A stretch of 64,000 bases of DNA from Ehretia macrophylla (Eukaryota; Streptophyta; Magnoliopsida; Boraginales; Ehretiaceae): positions 4,250,501 to 4,314,500 of the forward strand of contig CM075780.1 in the NCBI GenBank assembly GCA_037974665.1, read 5' to 3'. The notes below the pieces were generated by a model. It worked only from the letters and a program-made list of their open reading frames with translations, searched no databases and was not told the DNA's origin. This document shows positions 23,379-35,469 of this stretch, in pieces (the stretch's first letter is position 1; each line of letters begins with the position of its first letter). The position numbers and the translations under genes were made by a program.

Positions 23379-23497
23379 AGGTGCGATCATACCAGCACTA
23401 ATGCACCGGATCCCATCGAAACTCCGAAGTTAAGTGTGCTTGGGCGAGAGTAGTACTAGGATGGGTGACCCCCTGGGAAGTCCTCGTGTTGCACCCA
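23379..23497 (+). rRNA. 5S: 5S rRNA gene copy 23
   Basis: Changes: G1A, A40G, G41A, C57T, and an altered 3' end. Confidence 0.96.
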
Positions 23498-24057
23498 CCC
23501 CATTTTCAATTTTTTTTCCCTGGTTAGGATTGCCAAGATACTTTATCCACCAAATCTCTATTACTGAATCCCACAGAACATTGGGCAAGACAACTTCACT
23601 TCACGTAGTGGATGGGCCTTCAAACCGAGGGCGTAGGGTTTGTGACCAGGTCTCCGTCGCTCCGGTGCCCATAACCTTTGATCCGTAAGGAGTTACGCGG
23701 TGCACACCATACCGTTGCAAAGCTCCCTAAGAGCTCTACAACGGGGGCAACAGCTTGCTCGCTGTGCCCTTTTTTGGAACCCAAAATCGAACATTTTCAT
23801 CAGTTTCAGGCCACTTTTCTTCGTTTGCTCTGTTTCTTCGTACCAAATTGTACGTCGTGAACTGTTAAAAGGACGACAACCTGACTCGCGGGACATCAGA
23901 GGGCCCTACAACGTGTCGATATCATGTCATGCAAACATGTTGCGATGTTGAAGCAGATGGGTTGTCGTTAAGCCCATTGGGCCTTTTAAATGGGCCATCT
24001 ATCTAGGCTGCGACTGTGAACAGTTAACACATAAAGGAATTGTGCCCTCAACATGAC

Positions 24058-24176
24058 GGGTGCGATTATACCAGCACTAATGCACCGGATCCCATCAGAA
24101 CTCCGAAGTTAAGCGTGCTCGGTCGAGAGTAGTACTAGGATGGTTGACCCCCTGGGAAGTCCTCGTGTTGCACCCC
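24058..24176 (+). rRNA. 5S: 5S rRNA gene copy 24
   Basis: Changes: C10T, T63C, G66T, G87T. Its downstream spacer carries the AT-rich replacement. Confidence 0.96.
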
Positions 24177-24390
24177 CTTTTCAAATTTTTTTTGCCCTGG
24201 TTAGGGTTGCCAAGATACTTTATCCACCAAACCTCTATTACTGAATCCCACGGGAAATTGGCCAAGACAACTTTGCTTCACGTAGAGGCTGGGCTCGCAA
24301 ACCGAGGGCGTAGGGTTTGTGACCAGGTCTCCGTCGCTCCGATGCCCATAACTTTTGATCCGTAAGGAATTACGCGGCGCACAGCATACC

Positions 24391-24705
24391 ATTTAAGATG
24401 ACACTTCATTAATCACAAATGAAGTTAATGTTAAGTTTACAAATGAATAAGTTAATATAAACACGTAGTCAAATACAATTAAACACTAACATTTAAGATG
24501 ACACTTCATTAATCACAAGAGAATAAAGTCAATTACTATAATTATTAGAAATAGGTAATAATCTTTTAATCAATTAATATAAATCTTTTCGAATTCTTCT
24601 AAAAGAAATAGTAAAACAGTGAAATTTAGATGATTTAACTAATTAAACATTTAATTAAATGCAGCCAAATGCCAATAATTGCATGCCGGTTTCAGGTTAT
24701 CACAG
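24391..24705. other. AT-rich foreign segment replacing part of a 5S spacer
   Basis: At 24390 the spacer stops after CATACC and 315 bp of unrelated AT-rich sequence follows; spacer resumes at GACTCGCGGG (24706). In the neighbouring unit the same interval is 169 bp (23714-23882), so this is a replacement, not a simple insertion. The 28-bp word starting ATTTAAGATGACACTTCATT occurs at 24391-24418 and again exactly 100 bp later at 24491-24518, with the first copy touching the junction. I see no long open frame, no terminal inverted repeats and no target duplication. Origin is unknown; filler DNA from break repair is one reading. Confidence 0.9.
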
Positions 24706-24880
24706 GACTCGCGGGACATCCGAGGGCCCTACAACGTGTCGATATAACGTCTTGCGAGGATGTTGCGTTGTTGAAGCGGATGGGTTGTCGTTAAGCCCAT
24801 TGGGCCTTTTGAATGGGCTATCTCTCTAGGCTGGGAGGGTGAACCGTAAACACATATAGGAATTGTGCCCTCAACATGAC

Positions 24881-24999
24881 GGGTGCGATCATACCAGCAC
24901 TAACGCACTGGATGCCATCAGAACTCTGAAATTAAGCGTGCTTGGGCGAGAGTAGTACTAGGATGAGTGACCCCTTGGGAAATCCTCGTGTTGTACCCC
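24881..24999 (+). rRNA. 5S: 5S rRNA gene copy 25
   Basis: First gene after the AT-rich segment. Changes: T24C, C29T, C34G, C47T, G51A, G86A, C95T, G102A, C114T. Confidence 0.96.
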
Positions 25000-25557
25000 C
25001 TTTTCAATATTTTTTACCCTGGTTAGGGTTGCTAAGATACATTATCCACCAAATCTCTATTACTGAATCCCACGGAACATTGGGCAAGACAACTTCGTTT
25101 CACGTAGAGGCTGGGCCCGCAAACCGAGGGCGTAGGGTTTGTGACCAGGTCTCTGTCGCTCCAGTGCCCATAACTTTTGATCCGTAAGGAGTTACGCGGC
25201 GCACATCATACCGTTGCAAAGCTCTCTGAGAGCTCTACGATGGGGGCAGCTAGCATGCTCGTTGTGCCCATTTTTGGAGCCCAAAATCGAACATTTTCAT
25301 CAGTTTTAGGCCACTTTTCTTCTTTTGCTCTGTTTTTCCATCCCGGATCGTACGTCATGAATTGTTAAAAGGACGACAACCTGACTCGCGGGACATCAGA
25401 GGGCCCTGCAACGTGTCGATATCATGTCTTGCAAACATGCTGCGTTGTTGAAGCGGATAGGTTGTCGTTAAGCCCATTCGGCCTTTTGAATGGGCCATCT
25501 CTCGAGGCTGGGACTGTGAACAGTTAACACATAAAGGAATTGTGCCCTCAACATGAC

Positions 25558-25676
25558 GGGTGTGATCATACTAGCACTAATGCACCGGATCCCATCAGAA
25601 CTCTGAAGTTGAGCGTGCTTGGGCGAGAGTAGTACTAGGATGGGTGACCCCCTGGGAAATCCTCGTGTTGCACCCC
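25558..25676 (+). rRNA. 5S: 5S rRNA gene copy 26
   Basis: Changes: C6T, C15T, C47T, A54G, G102A. Confidence 0.96.
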
Positions 25677-26233
25677 ATTTTTAATTTTTTTTGCCCTGGT
25701 TAGGGTTGCCAAGATACTTTATCCACCAAATCTCTATTACTGAATCCAACGGAACATTGGGCAAGACAACTTCGCTTCACGTAGAGGCTGGGCCCGCAAA
25801 CTGAGGGTGTAGGGTTTGTGACCAGGTCTCCGTCGCTCCGGTTCCCATAACTTTTGATCCGTAAGGAGTTACGCGGCGCACAAGATACCGTTGCAAAGCT
25901 CTCTGAGAGCTCTACGACGAGGGCAGCGAGCTTGCTGCTGTGCCCATTTTTGGAGCCCAAAATCGAACGTTTTCATCAATTTCAGGCCATTTTTCTTCTT
26001 TTTCTCTGTTTTTCCATCCCGGATCGTACGTCGTGAACTGTTAAAAGGACGACAACCTAACTCGAGGGAAATCAGAGTGCCCTACAACGTGTTGATATCA
26101 CGTCTTGCGAGGATGCTACGTTGTTGAAGCGGATGGGTTGTCGTTAAGCCCATTGGGTGTTTTGAATGGGCCATCTCTCTAGGCTGGGATTGTGAACCAT
26201 CAACACATATAGGAATTGTGCCCTCAACATGAC

Positions 26234-26352
26234 AGGTGCGATCATACCAGCACCAATGCACTGGATCCCATCAGAACTCCGAAGTTAAGCGTGCTTGGGC
26301 GAGAATAGTACTAGGATGGGTGATCCCCTGGGAAGTCCTCGTGTTGCACCCC
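26234..26352 (+). rRNA. 5S: 5S rRNA gene copy 27
   Basis: Changes: G1A, T21C, C29T, G72A, C91T. Confidence 0.96.
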
Positions 26353-26909
26353 CTTTTCAATTTTTTTTCCCGGGTTAGGGTTGCCAAGATACTTTATCCA
26401 CCAAATCTCTATTACTAAATCCCACGGAACATTGGGTAAGACAACTTCGTTTCACGTAGAGGCTGGGCCCGCAAACCGAAGGTGTAAGGTTTGTGACTAG
26501 GTCTCCGTCGCTCTGGTGCCCATAACTTTTGATCCGTAAGGAGTTACATGGCTCACAGCATAACATTGCAAAGCTCTCTGAGAGCTCTATGACGCTGGCA
26601 GATAGCTTGCTCGCTGTGACTGTTATTGGAGCCCAAAATCGAACGTTTTCATCAGTTTCAGGATACTTTTCTTCCTTTGCTCTGTTTTTCCGTCCCGGAT
26701 CGTACGTCGTGAACTGTTAAAAGGATGACAACCTGACTCGCGGGACATCAGAGCGCCCTACAATGTGTCGTTATCACGTCTTGCAAGCATGCTGCGTTGT
26801 TGAAGCAGATGGGTTGTCGTTAGGCCAATTGGGCCTTTTGAATGCGCCATCTCTCTAGGCTGGGACTGTGAACAGTTAACACATAAAGGAATTGCGCCCT
26901 CAACATGAC

Positions 26910-27028
26910 GGGTGCGGTCATACCAGCACTAATGCACCGGATCTCATCAGAACTGCGAAGTTAAGCGTGCATGGGCGAGAGTAGTACTAGGATGGGTGAC
27001 CCCCTGAGAAGTCCTCGTGTTGCACCCC
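26910..27028 (+). rRNA. 5S: 5S rRNA gene copy 28
   Basis: Changes: A8G, C35T, C46G, T62A, G98A. The 7,086-bp duplication begins just after this gene. Confidence 0.96.
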
Positions 27029-27586
27029 ATTTTCAATTTTTTTTGCCATGGTTAGGGTTGCCAAGATACTTTATCCACCAAATCTCTATTATTGAATCCC
27101 ACGGAACATTGGGCAAGACAACTTCGCTGCATGTAGAGGCTGGGCCCGCAAACCGAGGGCGTAGTGTTTGTGACAAGATCTTCGTCGCTCCGGTGCCCAT
27201 AACTTTTTATCCATAAGGAGTTACGCGGCGCACAATATATCGTTGCAAAGCTCTCTGAGAGCTCTACGATGGGGGAAGCCAGCATGCTCGTTTTGCCCAT
27301 TTTTGGAGCCCAAAATTGAATGTTTTCATCAGTTTCAAGCCACATTTCTTCTTTTGCTTTGTTTTTCAGTCCCGGATCGTACGTTGTGAACTGTTAAAAG
27401 GACGACAACCTGACTCGCGGGACATCAGAGGACCCTACAATATGTCGATATGACATCATGCAAGCATACTGCGTTGTTGAAGCGGATGGGTTGTCATTAA
27501 GCCCATTAGGGCTTTTGAATGGGCCATCTCTCTAGGCTGGGACTGGGAATAGTTAACACATAAAGGAATTGTGCCCTCAACATGAC

Positions 27587-27705
27587 AGGTGCGATCATAC
27601 CAGCACTAATGCACCGTATCCCATCAGAACTCCGAAGTTAAGCGTGCTTGGGCGAGAGTAGTACTAGGATGGGTGAACCCCTGGGAAGTCCTCGTGTTGC
27701 ACCTC
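27587..27705 (+). rRNA. 5S: 5S rRNA gene copy 29
   Basis: Changes: G1A, G31T, C91A, C118T. G31T/C118T subfamily; counterpart of copy 39. Confidence 0.97.
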
Positions 27706-28264
27706 CTTTTCAATTTTTTTTTGCCCTGGTTAAGATTGCCAAAATACTTTATCCATCAAATCTCTATTACTGAATCCCACAGAACATTGGGCAAGACAAC
27801 TTCGCTTCACGAAGAGGTTGGGCCCGCAAACCAAGGGCGTAGGGTTTGTGACAAGGTCTCCGTCGCTCCGGTACCCATAACTTTTGATCTGTAAGGAGTT
27901 ACGCGGCGCACAACATACCGTTGCGAAGCTCTCTGAGAGCTCTACGACGGGGGCAGCCTGCTTGCTCGCTGTGCCCATTTTTTAAGTCCAAAATCGAACG
28001 TTTTCATCAGTTTCAAGCCACATTTCTTCTTTTGCTATGTTTTTCCGTCCCAGATCGTACGTCGTGAACTGTTAAAAGGACGACAACCTGACTTGCGGGA
28101 CATCAGAGGGCCTTACAACGTGTCGATATCACGTGTTGCAAGCACGCTACGTTGTTGAAGCAGATGTGTTGTCATTAAGCCCATTGGGCCTTTTGAATGT
28201 GCCATCTCTCTAGGCTGGGACTGCGAACAGTTAACACATAAAGGAATTGTACCCTCAACATGAC

Positions 28265-28383
28265 TGGTGCGATCGTACCAGCACTAATGCACCGGATCCC
28301 ATCAGAACTACGAAGTTAAGCGTGCTTGGGCGAGAGTAGTACTAGGATGGGTGACCCCCTGGGAAGTCCTCGTGTTGCACCCC
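28265..28383 (+). rRNA. 5S: 5S rRNA gene copy 30
   Basis: Near-consensus: G1T, A11G, C46A. Duplicated as copy 40. Confidence 0.97.
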
Positions 28384-28940
28384 CTTTTCAATTTTTTTTG
28401 CACTGGATAGGGTTGCCAAGATAATTTATCCACTAAATCTCTATTACTAAATCCCATGGAACATTGGGCAAGGCAACTTCGCTTCACGTAGAGGCTGCGC
28501 CAGCAAACTGAGGGCGTAAGGTTTGTGACAAGGTCTCCGACGCTCCGGTGCCCATAACTTTTAATCCGTAAGGAGTTACGCGGTGCACAGCATACCGTTG
28601 CAAAGCTCGCTGAGAGCTCTACGACGGGGGCAGCCAGCATGCTCACTAAGCCCTTTCTGGAGCCCAAAATCAAACGTTTTCATCAGTTTCAAGCCAGTTT
28701 TCTTATTTTGCTCTGTTTCTCCGTCCCGGATCGTACGTCGTGAACTGTTAAAAGGACGACAACCTGACTCGCGGGACATCAGAGGGCCCTACAACGTGTC
28801 GATATCACGTCTTGCAAGCATGCTGTGTTGTTAAAGCGGATGGGTTGCCGTTAAGCCCATTGGGACTTTTGAATGGGTCATCTCTCTAGGCTGGGACTGT
28901 GAACAGTTAACACATAAAGGAATCGTGCCCTCAACATGAC

Positions 28941-29059
28941 GGGTGTGATCATAACAGCACTAATGCACCGGATCCCATCAGAACTCCGAAGTTAAGCGTG
29001 CTTTGGCGAAAGTAGTACTAGGATGGGTGACCCCCTGGGAAGTCCTCGTGTAGTACCCC
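28941..29059 (+). rRNA. 5S: 5S rRNA gene copy 31
   Basis: Changes: C6T, C14A, G64T, G70A, T112A, C114T. Duplicated as copy 41. Confidence 0.96.
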
Positions 29060-29386
29060 CTTTTCAATTTTTTTTGCCCTGGTTAGGGTTGCCAAGATAC
29101 TTTATCCACCAAATCTCTATTACTAAATCCCACGGAACATTGGGCAAGACAACTTCGCTTCACGTAGAGGGTGGGCCCGTAAACCGAGGGCGTAGGGTTT
29201 GTGACCAGGTCTATGTCGCTCCGGTGCCCATAACTTTTGATCCGCAAGGAGTTACGCGGCGCACAACATACCGTTGCAAAGCTCTCTGAGAGCTCTACGA
29301 TGGGGGAAGCAAGTTTGCATGCTTTGCCCATTTTTGGAGCCCAAAATCGAACGTTTTGATCAGTTTCATGCCACTTTTCTTCTTTT

Positions 29387-29416
29387 GATCCCCTGGGAAT
29401 TCCTCATGTCGCACCA
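29387..29416 (+). pseudogene. truncated 5S gene remnant (3' end only)
   Basis: Spacer sequence ending CTTCTTTT joins directly to GATCCCCTGGGAATTCCTC, the last 30 or so nt of a 5S gene, followed by normal post-gene spacer. About 319 bp are missing, covering the rest of the upstream spacer and the first three quarters of the gene. A small gene fragment without promoter; not functional. Confidence 0.9.
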
Positions 29417-29975
29417 CCTTTTCAATTTTTTTTGCCCTGGTTAGGGTTGCCAAGATAATTTTTCCACCAAATCTCTATTACTGAATCCCACGGAACATTG
29501 GGAAAGACAACTTCGTTTCACGTAGAGGCTGGGCCCTCAAACTGAGGGCGTAGGGTTCGTGACCAAGTCTCCGTCGCTCTAGTGCCCATAACTTTTGATC
29601 CGTAAGGCGTTACGCGGCGCACAGCATATCGTTGCAAAGCTCTCTGAGAGCTCTACGACGCGAGCAACCTGCTTGCTTGTTTTGCCCCTTTTTGGAGCAC
29701 AAAATCGAACATTTTCATCAGTTTCAGGCCGCTTTTCTTCTTTTGCTCTGTTTTTCCATCCCGGATCGTACGTCGAGAACTGTTAATAGTACGACAACCT
29801 GACTCGCGGGACATCAGAGGGCCCTACAACGTGCTGATATCACGTCTTGCAAGCATGCTACGTTGTTGAAGCGGATGGGTTGTCGTTAAGCCCATTGGGC
29901 CTTTTGAATACGCCATCTCTCTAGGCTGGGATTGTGAACAGTTAACACATAAAGGAATTGTGCCCTCAACATGAC

Positions 29976-30094
29976 GGGTGCGATTATACCAACACTACTG
30001 CACCGGATCTCATCAGAACTCTGAAGTTAAGCGTGCTTGGGCAAGAGTAGTACTAGGATGAGTGACCCCCTCGGAAGTCCTCGTGTTGCACCCC
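29976..30094 (+). rRNA. 5S: 5S rRNA gene copy 32
   Basis: Changes: C10T, G17A, A23C, C35T, C47T, G68A, G86A, G97C. Duplicated as copy 42. Confidence 0.96.
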
Positions 30095-30651
30095 CTTTTC
30101 AATTTTTTTTGCCCTGGTTAGGGTTGCCAAGATACTTTATCCACCAAATCTCTATTACTGAATCCCACGGAATATTGGGCAAGACAACTTCGCTTCACGT
30201 AGAGGATGGGCCCCCAAACTGAGGGCGTAGGGTTTGTGACCATGTCTCCCTCGCTCCGGTGCCCATAACTTTTGATCCGTAAGGAGTTACGCGGCGCACA
30301 GCATACCGTTGCAAAGCTCTCTGAGAGCTCTACGACGGGGTCAGCCAGTATGCTCACTTTGCCCCTTTTTGGAGCCCAAAATTGAACGTTTTCATCAGTT
30401 TCAGGCCGATTTTCTTCTTTTGCTCTGTTTTTCCGTCCCAGATCGTACGTCGTGAACTGTTAAAAGCACTACAACCTGACTCGCCGGACATCAAAGGGCC
30501 TTACAACGTGTCGATATCACGTCTTGCAAGCATGCTGCGATGTTGAAGCGGATGGGTTGTCGTTAAACCCATTAGCCTTTTGAATGGGCCATCTCTCTAG
30601 GCTGGGACTGTAAACAGATAACACATAAAGGAATTGTGCCCTCAACATGAC

Positions 30652-30770
30652 GGGTGCGATCATACCAGCACTAATGCCTCGTATCCTATCAGAACTCCGA
30701 AGTTAAGCGTGCTTGGGTGAGAGTAGTACTAGGATGGGTGACCCCCTGGGAAGTCCTCGTGTTGCACCTC
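30652..30770 (+). rRNA. 5S: 5S rRNA gene copy 33
   Basis: Changes: A27C, C28T, G31T, C35T, C67T, C118T. Duplicated as copy 43. Confidence 0.96.
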
Positions 30771-31328
30771 CTTTTCAATTTTTTTTGCCCTGGTTAGGGT
30801 TGCCAAGATACTTTATCCATCAAATCTCTATTACTGAACCCCACGGAACATTGGGCAAGACAACTTCGCTTCACGTAGAGGCTGGACCAGCAAACCAAGG
30901 GCGTAGGGTTTGTGACCAGGTCTCCGTCGCTCCGGTGCCCATAACTTTTGATCCGTAAGGAGTTACGCGGCGCACAGCATACCGTTGTGAAGCTCTCTGA
31001 GAGCTCTACGACTGGTGCTGCCAGCTTGCTCACTGTTCCCATTTTTGGAGCCCAAAATCGAATGTTTTCATCAATTTCAGGCCACTTTTATTCTTTCGTT
31101 CTGTTTTTCCGTCCCGGATCGTACGACGTGAACTGTTAAAAGGACGACAACCTGACACGCGGGACATGAAAGGGCCTTACAATGTGTCGATATCACGTCT
31201 TGCAAGCATGCTGCGTTGTTGAAGCGGATGGGTTGTCGTTAAACCCATTAGGCCTTTTGAATGGGCTATCTCTCTAGGCTGGGACAGTGAACAGTTAACA
31301 CATAAAGGAATTGTGCCCTCAACATGAC

Positions 31329-31447
31329 GGGTGCGATCATACCATCACTAATGCACCGGATCCCTTCAAAACTTTATAGTTAAGCGTGCTTGGGCGAGAG
31401 TAGTACTAGGATGGGTGACCCCCTGGGAAGTCCTCGTGTTGCACCCT
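31329..31447 (+). rRNA. 5S: 5S rRNA gene copy 34
   Basis: Changes: G17T, A37T, G41A, a cluster at nt 46-49 (CCGA to TTAT), C119T. Duplicated as copy 44. Confidence 0.95.
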
Positions 31448-32005
31448 TGTTTTAATTTTTTTTGCCTTGGTTAGGGTTGCCAAGATACTTTATCCACCAA
31501 ATATCTATTAATAAATCCCACAGAACATTGGGCAAGACAACTTCGCTTCACGTTGAGGCTGGACCCGCAAACCAAGGGCGTAGGGTTTGTGACCAGGTCT
31601 CCGTCGCTCCGGTACCCATAACTTTTCATCCGTAAGGAGTTACGCGGCGCACAACATACCGTTGCAAATCTCTCTGAGAGCTCTACGACGGGGGCAGCCA
31701 GCTTGCTCGCTATGCCCATTTTTGGACCCCAAAATCGAATGTTTTCATCAGTTTCAGTCCACTTTTCTTCTTTTGCTCTATTTTTTCATCCCGGATCGTA
31801 CGTTGTGAACTGTTAAAAGGATGACAGCCTGACTCGCGGGACATCAGAGGGCCTTACAACGTGTCGATATCACGTCTTCCAAACATGTTGCGTTGTTGAA
31901 GTGGATGGGTTGTCGTTAAGCCCATTGGGCCTTTTGAATGGGCCATCTCTCTAGGCTGTGACTATGAACAGTCAACACATAAAGGAATTGTGCCCTCAAC
32001 ATGAC

Positions 32006-32124
32006 GGGTGCGATCATACCAGCACTAGTGCACCGTATACCATCAGAACTCCGAAGTTAAGCGTGCTTGAGCGAGAGTAGTACTAGGATGGGTGACCCCC
32101 TGTGAAGTCCTCGTTTTGCACCTC
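32006..32124 (+). rRNA. 5S: 5S rRNA gene copy 35
   Basis: Changes: A23G, G31T, C34A, G65A, G98T, G110T, C118T. Duplicated as copy 45. Confidence 0.96.
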
Positions 32125-32681
32125 ATTTTCAATTTTTTTTGCCCTGGTCAGGGTTGCCAAGATACTTTATCCATCAAATATCTATTACTGAATCCCACGG
32201 AACATTGGGCAAGACAACATCGCTTCACGTAGAGGCTGGGCCCGCAAACCGAGGGCGTAGGGTTTGTGACCAGGTCTCCGTCGCTCCGGTGCCCATAACT
32301 TTTGATCCGTAAGGAGTTACGCGGCGCACAGCATACCGTTGCAAAGCTCTTTAAGAGCTCTACGACGGGGGCAGCCAGCATACTCACTATGCCCATTTTG
32401 GAGCCCAAAATCGAACATTTTCATCAGTTTCAAGCCACTTTTCTTCTTTTGCTCTGTTTTTCCGTCCCGGATCATACGTCGTGAACTCTTAAAAGGATGA
32501 CAACCTGACTCGCGGGACATCATAGGGCCCTACAACGTGTCGATATCACGTCTTGCAAGCATGCTGCGTTGTTGAAGCAGATGGGTTGTCATTAAGCCCA
32601 TTGGGCCTTTTGAATGGGCCATCTCTCTAGGTTGGGACTGTGAACAGTTAACACATAAAGAAATTGTGCTCTCAACATGAC

Positions 32682-32800
32682 GAGTGCGATCATACCAACA
32701 CTAATGCACCGGATCCCATCAGAACTCCGAAATTAAGCGTGCTTGGGAGAGTGTAGTACTAGGATGGGTGACCCCCGGGGAAGTCCTCGTGTTGCACCCC
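32682..32800 (+). rRNA. 5S: 5S rRNA gene copy 36
   Basis: Changes: G2A, G17A, G51A, C67A, A71T, T96G. Its downstream spacer has a 40-bp deletion at about 33120. Duplicated as copy 46. Confidence 0.96.
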
Positions 32801-33318
32801 CTTTTCAATTTTTTTGGCCCTGGTTAGGGTTGCCAAGATATTTTATCCACCAAATCTCTATTACTGAGTCTCATGGAACATTGGGCAAGACAACTTCGCC
32901 TCACGTAGAGGCTGGGTCCGCAAACCGAGGACGTAGGGTTTGTGACCAGGTCTCCGTCGCTTCGGTGCCCATAACTTTTGATCCGTAAAGAGTTACGCGG
33001 CGCACAGCATGCCGTTGCAAAGCTCTCTGAGAGCTCTACGACGGGGGCAGCCAGCTTGCTTTCTTAGCCAATTTTTGGAGCCTAAAATCAAACGTTTTCA
33101 TCAGTTTCAGGATACTTTTCATCAGTTAAAAGGATGACAACCTGACTCGCGGGACATCAGAGTGCCTTACAATGTGTCGATATCACGTCTTGCAAACATG
33201 CTGCGTTGTTGAAATGGATGGGTTGTCGTTAAACCCATTGGGCCTTTTGAATGGGCCATCTCTCTAGGCTGGGACTGTGAACAGTTAACACATAAAGGAA
33301 TTGTGCCCTCAACATGAC

Positions 33319-33437
33319 GGGTGCGATCATACCAGCACCAATGTACCAGATCCGTTCAGAACTCCGAAGTTAAGTGTGCTTGGGCGAGAGTAGTACTAGG
33401 ATGGGTGACCCCCTGGGAAGTCCTCGTGTTGTACCCA
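33319..33437 (+). rRNA. 5S: 5S rRNA gene copy 37
   Basis: Changes: T21C, C26T, G30A, C36G, A37T, C57T, C114T, C118A. Duplicated as copy 47. Confidence 0.96.
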
Positions 33438-33995
33438 CTTTTCAATTTTTTTTGCCCTGGTTAGGGTTGCCAAGATACTTTATCCACCAAATCTCTATTG
33501 CTGAATCCCACGGAACATTGGGCAAGACAACTTCGCTTCACGTAGAGGGTGGGCTCGCAAACCGAGGGCGTAGGGTTTGTGACCAGGTCTTCGTCGCTCC
33601 GGTGCCTATAACTTTTGATCCGTAAGGAGTTACGCGGCGCACAGCATACCATTGCAAAGCTCTCTGAGAGCTCTACGACGGGGGCAGCCAGCTTGCTCAC
33701 TATGCCCGTTTTTGGAGCCCAAAATCGAACGTTTTCATCAGTTTTACGCCATTTTTCTTCTTTTGCTCTGTTTTTCCGTCCCGGATCGTACGTCGTGAAC
33801 TGTTAAAAGGACGACAACCTGACTCGCCGGACATCAGAGGGCCCTACAACTGGTCGATATCACATCTTGCAAGGATGCTGCGTTGTTGAAGTGGATGGGT
33901 TCCCGTTAAACCTATTGGGCCTTTTGAATGGGCTATCTCTCTAGGCTGGGATTGTGAACAGTTAACACATAAAGGAATTGTGCCCTCAACATGAC

Positions 33996-34114
33996 GGGTG
34001 CGATCATACCAGCACTAATGTACCGGATCGCTTCAGAACTCCGAAGTTGAGCGTGCTTGGGCGAGAGTAGTACTAGGATAGGTGACCCCCTGGGAAGTCC
34101 TCGTGTTGCACCCC
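33996..34114 (+). rRNA. 5S: 5S rRNA gene copy 38
   Basis: Changes: C26T, C35G, A37T, A54G, G85A. It spans the junction of the two 7,086-bp blocks. Confidence 0.96.
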
Positions 34115-34672
34115 CTTTTCAATTTTTTTTGCCATGGTTAGGGTTGCCAAGATACTTTATCCACCAAATCTCTATTACTGAATCCCACGGAACATTGGGC
34201 AAGACAACTTCGCTGCATGTAGAGGCTGGGCCCGCAAACCGAGGGCGTAGGGTTTGTGACAAGATCTTCGTCGCTCCGGTGCCCATAACTTTTGATCCAT
34301 AAGGAGTTACGCGGCGCACAACATATCGTTGCAAAGCTCTCTGAGAGCTCTACGATGGGGGAAGCCAGCATGCTCGTTGTGCCCATTTTTGGAGCCCAAA
34401 ATTGAATGTTTTCATCAGTTTCAAGCCACATTTCTTCTTTTGCTTTGTTTTTCAGTCCCGGATCGTACGTTGTGAACTGTTAAAAGGACGACAACCTGAC
34501 TCGCGGGACATCAGAGGGCCCTACAATATGTCGATATGACATCATGCAGGCATGCTGCGTTGTTGAAGCGGATGGGTTGTCATTAAGCCCATTAGGGCTT
34601 TTGAATGGGCCATCTCTCTAGGCTGGGACTGGGAATAGTTAACACATAAAGGAATTGTGCCCTCAACATGAC

Positions 34673-34791
34673 AGGTGCGATCATACCAGCACTAATGCAC
34701 CGTATCCCATCAGAACTCCGAAGTTAAGCGTGCTTGGGCGAGCGTAGTACTAGGATGGGTGACCCCCTGGAAAGTCCTCGTGTTGCACCTT
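34673..34791 (+). rRNA. 5S: 5S rRNA gene copy 39
   Basis: Counterpart of copy 29 with private differences. Changes: G1A, G31T, A71C, G99A, C118T. Confidence 0.96.
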
Positions 34792-35350
34792 CTTTTCAAT
34801 TTTTTTTTGCCCTGGTTAAGATTGCCAAAATACTTTATCCATCAAATCTCTATTACTGAATCCCACAGAACATTGGGCAAGACAACTTCGCTTCACGAAG
34901 AGGTTGGGCCCGCAAACCAAGGGCGTAGGGTTTGTGACAAGGTCTCCGTCGCTCCGGTACCCATAACTTTTGATCTGTAAGGAGTTACGCGGCGCACAAC
35001 ATACCGTTGCGAAGCTCTCTGAGAGCTCTACGACGGGGGCAGCCTGCTTGCTCGCTGTGCCCATTTTTTAAGTCCAAAATCGAACGTTTTCATCAGTTTC
35101 AAGCCACATTTCTTCTTTTGCTATGTTTTTCCGTCCCAGATCGTACGTCGTGAACTGTTAAAAGGACGACAACCTGACTTGCGGGACATCAGAGGGCCTT
35201 ACAACGTGTCGATATCACGTGTTGCAAGCACGCTACGTTGTTGAAGCAGATGTGTTGTCATTAAGCCCATTGGGCCTTTTGAATGTGCCATCTCTCTAGG
35301 CTGGGACTGCGAACAGTTAACACATAAAGGAATTGTACCCTCAACATGAC

Positions 35351-35469
35351 TGGTGCGATCGTACCAGCACTAATGCACCGGATCCCATCAGAACTACGAA
35401 GTTAAGCGTGCTTGGGCGAGAGTAGTACTAGGATGGGTGACCCCCTGGGAAGTCCTCGTGTTGCACCCC
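35351..35469 (+). rRNA. 5S: 5S rRNA gene copy 40
   Basis: Same changes as copy 30: G1T, A11G, C46A. Confidence 0.97.

Larger units (their letters stand above)
27030..34115. repeat. 7,086-bp tandem duplication, first copy
   Basis: This block of ten 5S genes plus one truncated remnant is repeated directly downstream at an offset of exactly 7,086 bp. The first 680 bp differ from the second copy at about a dozen sites, while from about 27706 to 34020 I noticed only isolated differences (C at 28498 against G at 35584; T at 33789 against C at 40875). Edges are approximate because similarity fades rather than stops. Confidence 0.93.

Noticed and set aside
24391..24705. Ordinary transposon insertion
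   Set aside because: No terminal inverted repeats or target duplication are visible, and 169 bp of spacer are missing at the site.
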